Assembly (NCBI GenBank): GCA_914767715.1
Contig: OU612072.1
Span: 17,112,001 to 17,176,000 of the forward strand
Length of the DNA stretch: 64,000 nt
From: Membranipora membranacea
Lineage: Eukaryota > Bryozoa > Gymnolaemata > Cheilostomatida > Membraniporidae
Direction: 5' to 3'
Positions 57,701-64,000 of the stretch are shown piece by piece. The position numbers were made by a program, and so were the translations under genes. Numbering within the stretch: the stretch's first letter is position 1; each line of letters starts with the position of its first letter. The notes under the pieces are model-generated. The model was not told where the DNA came from, did no database searches, and saw only the letters and a program-made list of their open reading frames with translations.

Positions 57701-60700
57701 TGTGACACAAACCTTTACCTAATTATATGTGTGATACTTGTGCTCCTGCATGTGAGATCTCACCAGTTATTACATTAAAGCTTACACTTTTAGTAATTCT
57801 ATGATTATATAGCGAGTAAAAAACCTGCCAAAGTTACAGAATAAAAACCTGGCATTTCGTATCTTTCAAATTCATTGTTTGCTATGGGAGGGTCATTATG
57901 GTTTAGTAATAACTCTCAAAACCTACTCATGGAATGTCTTCACAACAAAAATGTGATGTGAAGTCATAGAAAAATTCAAGCCGAAAGTCTGGCAAAGCAA
58001 CTACACACGCTTCCAGTAAATTTCACAACCAGTCCTTTCGGTTATAGAAATGAAATGATGAGTTTGAATTATATGAACAAGTAGTATATGAAAATGTACT
58101 TGACATGTATAGGGTTTCAAAAGATGGGATTTATGAAGTAAGTTACCACATTTGTTAAGTTTGAGTCGACTTGAATACTTCTATCATCAATGACAGACAA
58201 TACGACCATGAAAGTTGGTACCGATAATAACAGTTACTGCAACATCGAATTCTTTGGGAGCTCAAATTTTCAGAAAAATTATAAGTTAAAATCCTACCTC
58301 CCGCCCATGTGACAAAATTGGAGGTCAGTTGTCATCACCCCCATGTCTACTTAGCAGTCATAAAATAGTTCTCCAAAACATCCTAAGACCCCTGTCAAAA
58401 CTGACAAAGAGTGTTGACCTTAGATGTTTGATGGCCAAAAATTTCTCAATAAGAAAAAACTTTGGCACTATGCATTAATTTGGATAACGGTAGATAGTAC
58501 GTTACACTTACCACATTGGGATGAGTTGGAGCTGAGGATGGAGTAGGCGACTGTTTCAGCTGATTTTGTAGTTTGGAGATCTCTAACTCTTTACCACTGA
58601 GAGTTTGCTGCCAAGTCTCAGATAGCTTATCTAACATAGACTCCTACATTAATACAAAGATAACATCATGTGAGGGCCAGCATGTTTTAGTTTTGGGCTT
58701 TGGTTGGGATGTAAGCGTCCTCAAATAATGAGTGGAGCTACCAAGAAAAAGTTTTGACTTACCAGATGTTTCTTTTCTTTTTTCACAAAAAAACTCCTTT
58801 TTGAGTTCAATCAGAGTCGCTTAGATAGATAGATAAAAACCCGGCAGGTAAAAACCCGGCAGGTAAAAATTATTTTCATCTTAGCTTAGCTTCCAAACTT
58901 CCCACACCCCTCCCAATCAAAAAGTAAATCAAAACTCAAACTTAGGAAGGTAACATAATGTTGGCAGGCAGAGTTTGGATGAGCTGCCCTGGGGATGACT
59001 TTGTGTTAGCTAGCACCAATCTCCGATCACTGAGGTGGGAGTGGGAAGTGTATGTATGTATGTGATACTCACCGCCTGAAGCAGAGCCTGTTTATACTGC
59101 TGATCAGCTTTATTCTGACATTGCTGACTAGTCTGATGGTAAAACTCTGTGAGTGTCTGCTCCATGTTAGCCTTAGAGTCTAGTGTCACTGACGGGTGGA
59201 GGGTCTTAAGCACTGTCCGTACCTGATCCTCACTAACTGTTGGAGACTGTAATGTAAGGATGCCATAAACGGATGTTAGAATGAGAAGTAAATAGCAAAT
59301 TATAGGAGAAGAAAATCGTTGTTTACACTTGCAGAGCTGTTGGGTTGTAACATAAACTTGATCTGAAAACACCTCAACTTTTGTTCATCATTCAGTCTAC
59401 TAAATTTATTTGTTCCCTGTCTTGATCATATTATCATAATTATAATTTCTATATGTTAGAGATAACAATATGTCTGACAACATGCATGAAAATCAAACAG
59501 GCACATGCGCTGTTAAATGGGCATACCCATGCAAAATGGATCATTCCCCTTTACCAGTTAAATCATACGGAAGATTTGGAAAACAAGTTACACGACAGTA
59601 CCAACACCGGATGGAAGTGTTAACAGCACTCCCACAATGCAACGTATTTTATCATTGACCAAATCTTCTTGGGAGTTCCAGAAAAAGTTGCATTGTGGGA
59701 TTCTCATTACCAAGCCCTGTTACTCCCGCAGTAACATTACAGAAGAAAAGAAGAGAGCTTAGCTTGGTACAACAAAACCCCAAGAAAAAGTAGCTTTGTG
59801 TTAAACTAGGTGGTTTGTATCAGAAATAAAGAAATCACTGAAGGTCGGAGAATCATGGAGGAAATCTACAAACACCCGAGTCTAGTGGACTTTTGCTTGA
59901 TTCAGCTCATGATTAGGGTCAGTTAAAATCAGCAATAATCACTGAGAAGAGGAGAGCAAGAAGTGAAACACTAGACTGTCTGAGGCTAGAAAGAAAATCA
60001 AAGTCTCGCTGCCACAAATCAGGAGGGAACGGAGACTAGCGTCAGATAAAATCAGTAATAATCAGAGGAGAGTATGAAGTAAAACACCAGACTGAGCGGC
60101 TGAGGCTTTAAGAAGAAAAAGTTAATTGATTCGACCCTCGCTGCCACAAATCAGGAGGAGGTTAGCTGCCAGCATCTTACAGAGGACGTGAGGTCTGTAC
60201 CGCTCTTAGCTAAGCTAAGATTGGACTCTGCACTCTCCAGCTTCCTCCTGGTGTTAGATAACTCCTTCCTCAGCTCAGTGCGCGATGTATCAAAGTCACC
60301 GCGCACAGGTACAAGCTTAACTGTAACGCTATTGTTACTTGTGTTATTGTTTCCCTGCGTGTCACAACAGCATAATGTGTTACAGGCATTCACAACCCCA
60401 GTTTTACTGATAAATCACCTCACAACATTAAATGGCCACATTGAACAACATCATAGCTAAGCGAATGATGTATACAGTTTGGACAGCATCATTCACCGCA
60501 GCACTGTGAAAGGCATCTTTTAAAAACTGCTTTTAATATAAAACGGTCAGTCATTGAATGCACAATCCACCTTAAAATCATGGTTGAAGGACCCCGGGAA
60601 GGCAACCAGCCATCTATAAGATATATGAGAACCCCACTCTCAATCAGGGTTGGGCGGGGGGGGGGGAGTCTATAATGTAAATGTATGCCAGCTTACATCA

Positions 60701-63700
60701 GGTACTGAGACTGAGCTGGAGGTCTGCTGGTTAGCCTTTAGCTTGTGTACATTAGTCTGCAGTTTGTGGATTTCTGCTGTGTAGTAAATAGTCAGGTTCT
60801 CCATGTTCTAAACATTACATGAACATAAAAATAAATAACGTATATTCAGCTTCTTTAAGTGTACCCGGAATCATATGACCAGTAGCAAGGAAGAGCAACC
60901 TGGGAACAGGAATCTGAGAAATCATCTTGCAGCCGCGATGAATAAAATAGGGGAGGTCTTCACGATGTTGCTATGACTGCATCAAATGTTTGCAACTCGT
61001 CAAGTAAAACCGGAATCATACAACCAGTAGCGAGGAAGAGCAACCTAGGAACCTGGCAACAGGAATCTGAGATATCAGCAGCAGTAATCAAATAGGGTTT
61101 CTATTGGCTACAGAATCAGGCTCTGAAGATTGCTATAATCTATTCCAGCGATATTTCAATATCCCATGTGTGGAACAAGAGACTACTGTGTGATTTTAGA
61201 AGAAGTTTCTATCCCACTAAGCATACATCCACAGCAGTATCTCCAGGCGACAGAAACACAGAACTCCGCCACAAATCAAAAGAGATTGCGAATGATGCTA
61301 ATTTTCTTCTTTGGCCTCCTCCGGCCAGTATTGCCAGATGGACTGTTACCCAAACCAAACACAATGAGCTATTCTCTTCACCATTTTGACAGCTAGCATT
61401 TTGTTGTTACCAGAACGATGTAATACAATAGAACATATAAACGTTGTTGGTAGCTACTTTACACCATGCTACACAAGTGAGTATGTTACAGTCATAGGTC
61501 ATGATGCAATCCATCTTGGTGTTCCACATACCCTTCACCGCATGCATAGACAACAGATGAAACTAGTAGGTTAAGATAACAAACGGTATAGTAGTACTAT
61601 CTAGCCACACTACGACGACCATACACCACTGATAGACAGTATACTACTATATATATGAGAAAGAGGCGGGGTTAGCAGCCAGCAGAGCAGTCATAGCGCG
61701 ATGCACACATACGTTATTATCTCCCTTGTCACTCTCCAAGTCGTCCGCACTCGATTCTATCAGCTTATCGAGACGAGATCTCAGGTTTTGATTCTCATCC
61801 TGAGCTTTCGAAAGTTTGTGTCTCAGCTCTCCCTCCACCGCAGAGGAGGAGGAGCCGTTAAGTAGCTTCTGCTGCTGATTGGTCATGTGATGACCTAAAT
61901 GTCTGATTTTACTTTCTGATTGGATGAGCAGTGTAGCTAGGTCAGCTATTCTCGATTCTGATTGGCTTAGTTTGGATTGTAGGTCATCAATGTTGGCTCT
62001 ATGGTTGTCCTCTATCTTGGTCATGGATTTGTGAAGCTCATTTTCAAGCAGATGTTTACACTCAGCTTCAGTTGCCTGGAGTTGGAATTATTCACACATC
62101 AAACAACAACAAAGCTAAAAGCACTGCTCAAGTTAGTCACGGGCCAAAGCAAAACAGACAACAATGTCTAGGTGGTTAAATCCATCCTCGGCCCACAAAA
62201 CAAGAAACTAAAAAGGGTAAACCTCCATCTATTATTAACACAGCTTGTTAACAAAATCTAAACGGGAATCTAATTATTTGAATTCAAATAAACGAGGGGA
62301 CCACCCCTTCCCTGCCTACCCATGTGTTAATAATAACCTTACAGGCACAGATAACAGAACTACTACACAGATCATCTACTTTTTGATTTCTTCTACTTTT
62401 GCCTTGAATTTGGTTGTTGTCCAATAAAATGAGCAGCTTAAAGCCAAAACTTCCTCATTCTTTTGTTAAATCTTTCCACTCTTTAGTCATGTGTGATCAA
62501 AACAGCCAAGTTGTTCCGACAAGAAAGATAGGATAAATTAACGTATTCAGTAAGATCCCTTTGACGCTCCCATCTAGTGCTAAATATCTCAGCAACTTTG
62601 CCCAAGACATAAACATATATTAACTGGTATTTAGATGTTTATGGCCCGAGTACATATTATAGAACACAATAAAACTATGACATCACATCGTCGTACTCAC
62701 AGAGACTTTATCCTTCTCGTCGCTGAGCGCTGCCTCTAGGTGATGTATGACATCATCCTTACTAACGAGCTGCTGCTTCAGCTGCAGGCATTCATCTCTC
62801 AGCTCATCAGTGTGTGATACAGCGGAATGTAACTGGTCTACCTTCTCACTCAACTCCTACGTCAACATAAAATCACTTCATAAATAAATAATAGTGAATA
62901 ATATGGTTATCAATTATATCTGTTCAAAACTAAAACTATTCCATGACAGCAAAGATCGGCTATGTTTTTGGATAGCAAGAAGTTATTGGATGTTTATGGG
63001 TAACCAGAAGGCCAATCTGAAAAACTCGGTTAAATCACTCAACTCCTGTCAAACAAAATCACGTGAATTGTTTTTTTTTTCATTTATCCACTTCATTCAC
63101 TGATCAAGCATGTAAGCGTAGACCATTATAATATCATGTGTATTTTAATTTTTCCTGGTCAAAATTTAAATTCAACTAGAATATCGAGTAAACAGCATGT
63201 GTTGGGATCATGTGAAGTAATGAAGATGTAATAGATTATCAGAAAGCCTGTTCGAAATATTCATTCAAAAAGATTGAACAACTTACACCTGTACCAGTAA
63301 TTAGGAGTTATGCTCCCACTGAACATCAATGTCAGGGAGAGAACAACTCCTGTCTTACACAATGTTGTTTTTATTTCAGTACAGTCAGGAGCGTGTCCCA
63401 TCTTCCCTACAGTCAGTACACCTTTTAGTGATCATGCAGTCTTTGAAACTGAATAACTCAGTAGATGTGTCACAATTAGAGTCCGTAGACCCACTGATGA
63501 TCATCTGGCTTTTTGTACAATCGCCCAGAGTATATGAATTCCGCATCGAAAATAGACTAGCCACTGTAAACGATTTCACTCAATCCATTTGATCTTCAAT
63601 ATCACATAAAAATACTTATCAAAAAGAAAGCAAACTATATATATATGGCTTACATTATTTGCCTCTTTGAGAGTTTGATTGAGACCCTTGAGTTCGTGTA

Positions 63701-63809
63701 TATGGGATGTTTTCTTATCTAGATCTGACTCCAGTAACCTCACAGAGGCTGCAGCGTTCTCAGCAGCCTCCAAAGACTCCGCTAGTGTCCAGTTCTTCTT
63801 ACGTAACTC
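54705..63809 (-). CDS. RRBP1-like: RRBP1/kinectin-like ER coiled-coil protein, 3' ten exons, 5' off window
   Basis: Ten exons on the minus strand: 63654-63809, 62701-62856, 61713-62075, 60697-60807, 60181-60315, 59073-59246, 58512-58643, 57184-57294, 56071-56115, 54705-54758. Each is a multiple of three and every junction is phase 0 (478 residues, stop at 54705). Nearly all is heptad coiled coil (DDLQSKLSQSESRIADLATL, ELRKELSNTRRKLESAE). The first exon has LRKKNWTLAESLEAAE, resembling the LREKNWKAMEAL motif I recall in RRBP1 and kinectin; TLHPSV ... LTEFYHQ resembles their LLPELSV ... YTEWLQ segment, and ESMLDKL their AETEGML. Those proteins are ER-anchored (ribosome or kinesin binding); the N-terminal anchor should lie right of the window. 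The C-terminus is Ser-rich and ends SLQDVSSTV. The exon F acceptor (60315) is chosen by phase. The family call is from motifs, not alignment. Confidence 0.78.
59918..60160. repeat. Direct duplication beside an RRBP1-like exon
   Basis: Two copies of about 120 bp share TCGCTGCCACAAATCAGGAG, AAAATCAGTAATAATCA-type sequence and CACCAGACTG or CACTAGACTG; the right copy ends at the donor side of the exon 60181-60315. Confidence 0.7.
60866..61085. repeat. Direct duplication in an RRBP1-like intron
   Basis: CGGAATCATATGACCAGTAG ... GGAAGAGCAACCTGGGAAC recurs about 145 bases on as CGGAATCATACAACCAGTAG ... GGAAGAGCAACCTAGGAAC, each followed by CAACAGGAATCTGAGA-like sequence. Confidence 0.72.
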
Positions 63810-63957
63810 CTACAATATAATATATCATCATGGAACATGACAACGCAAGTACAATATGCACATAAACAGAAGTTTGGTAATTGATGTTAAAATCTACAAT
63901 AGCTCTGAATATGGCTAATAAAGAGCAACTCTGACGAAACCATATACAGTGTCGACG

Positions 63958-63990
63958 CTGTAGGTAGGTAGGTGGAAGGTAGGTAGGTGG
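63958..63990 (+). repeat. GTAG microsatellite at window edge
   Basis: (GTAG)n interrupted run upstream of the first visible RRBP1-like exon on the minus strand. Confidence 0.8.
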
Positions 63991-64000
63991 GGCTTCTTTG

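Noticed and set aside
61166-61574. Three plus-strand frames
   Set aside because: Mutually overlapping, no domain or splice pattern, inside an intron of the minus-strand coiled-coil gene.

Overview
This window reads as nuclear DNA from a non-vertebrate animal. It is AT-rich, its genes are split by GT-AG introns of roughly 0.3-3 kb, and about half the space is tRNA-derived SINEs, terminal-inverted-repeat (MITE or foldback) elements and simple repeats. There are no operons, prokaryotic signals, rRNA, CRISPR arrays or reverse-transcriptase genes. The gene families (CYP4 cytochrome P450, tetraspanin, RING E3 ligases, RRBP1/kinectin-like coiled coil) are metazoan; I cannot place the species further. 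No long open frame tells the story: the genes had to be assembled exon by exon from splice signals and reading phase.

Layout. (1) 1050-8808, minus: a CYP4 P450, five exons from the N-terminal anchor to the I-helix, the heme-binding half running off the left edge. (2) 11830-20554, minus: a ten-exon tetraspanin with a CCG large loop and a long tail. (3) 21848-22879, minus: a two-exon orphan membrane/coiled-coil protein. (4) 25078-26329, minus: a RING-HC protein, 3' end not found. (5) 29219-32329 and 34889-37268, minus: two tandem paralogous small membrane-anchored RING-H2 genes with identical three-exon design. (6) 37269-43022: a long intergenic stretch with a diverged repeat array. (7) 43023-48967, plus: a secreted protein with a follistatin-N/EGF-like cysteine motif, whose ATG is the last codon of a separate first exon. 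(8) 50227-53810, plus: a single-pass membrane protein with a His/Gln-rich region, a 27-nt microexon and a tandem splice acceptor. (9) 54705-63809, minus: the 3' part of an RRBP1/kinectin-like coiled-coil gene, ten exons all in phase 0, convergent with gene 8.

The genes do not form an obvious pathway. Common themes are membrane proteins (P450 and RRBP1-like at the ER, tetraspanin, anchored RINGs) and local duplication. The most notable items are the RING tandem pair, whose intron 1 carries a shared foldback relic that predates the duplication; the fully symmetric exon set of the coiled-coil gene; several unnamed TIR families, including a 1.6-kb foldback with a 0.3-kb derivative elsewhere in the window; and the orphan genes at 21.8-22.9, 43.0-49.0 and 50.2-53.8 kb.
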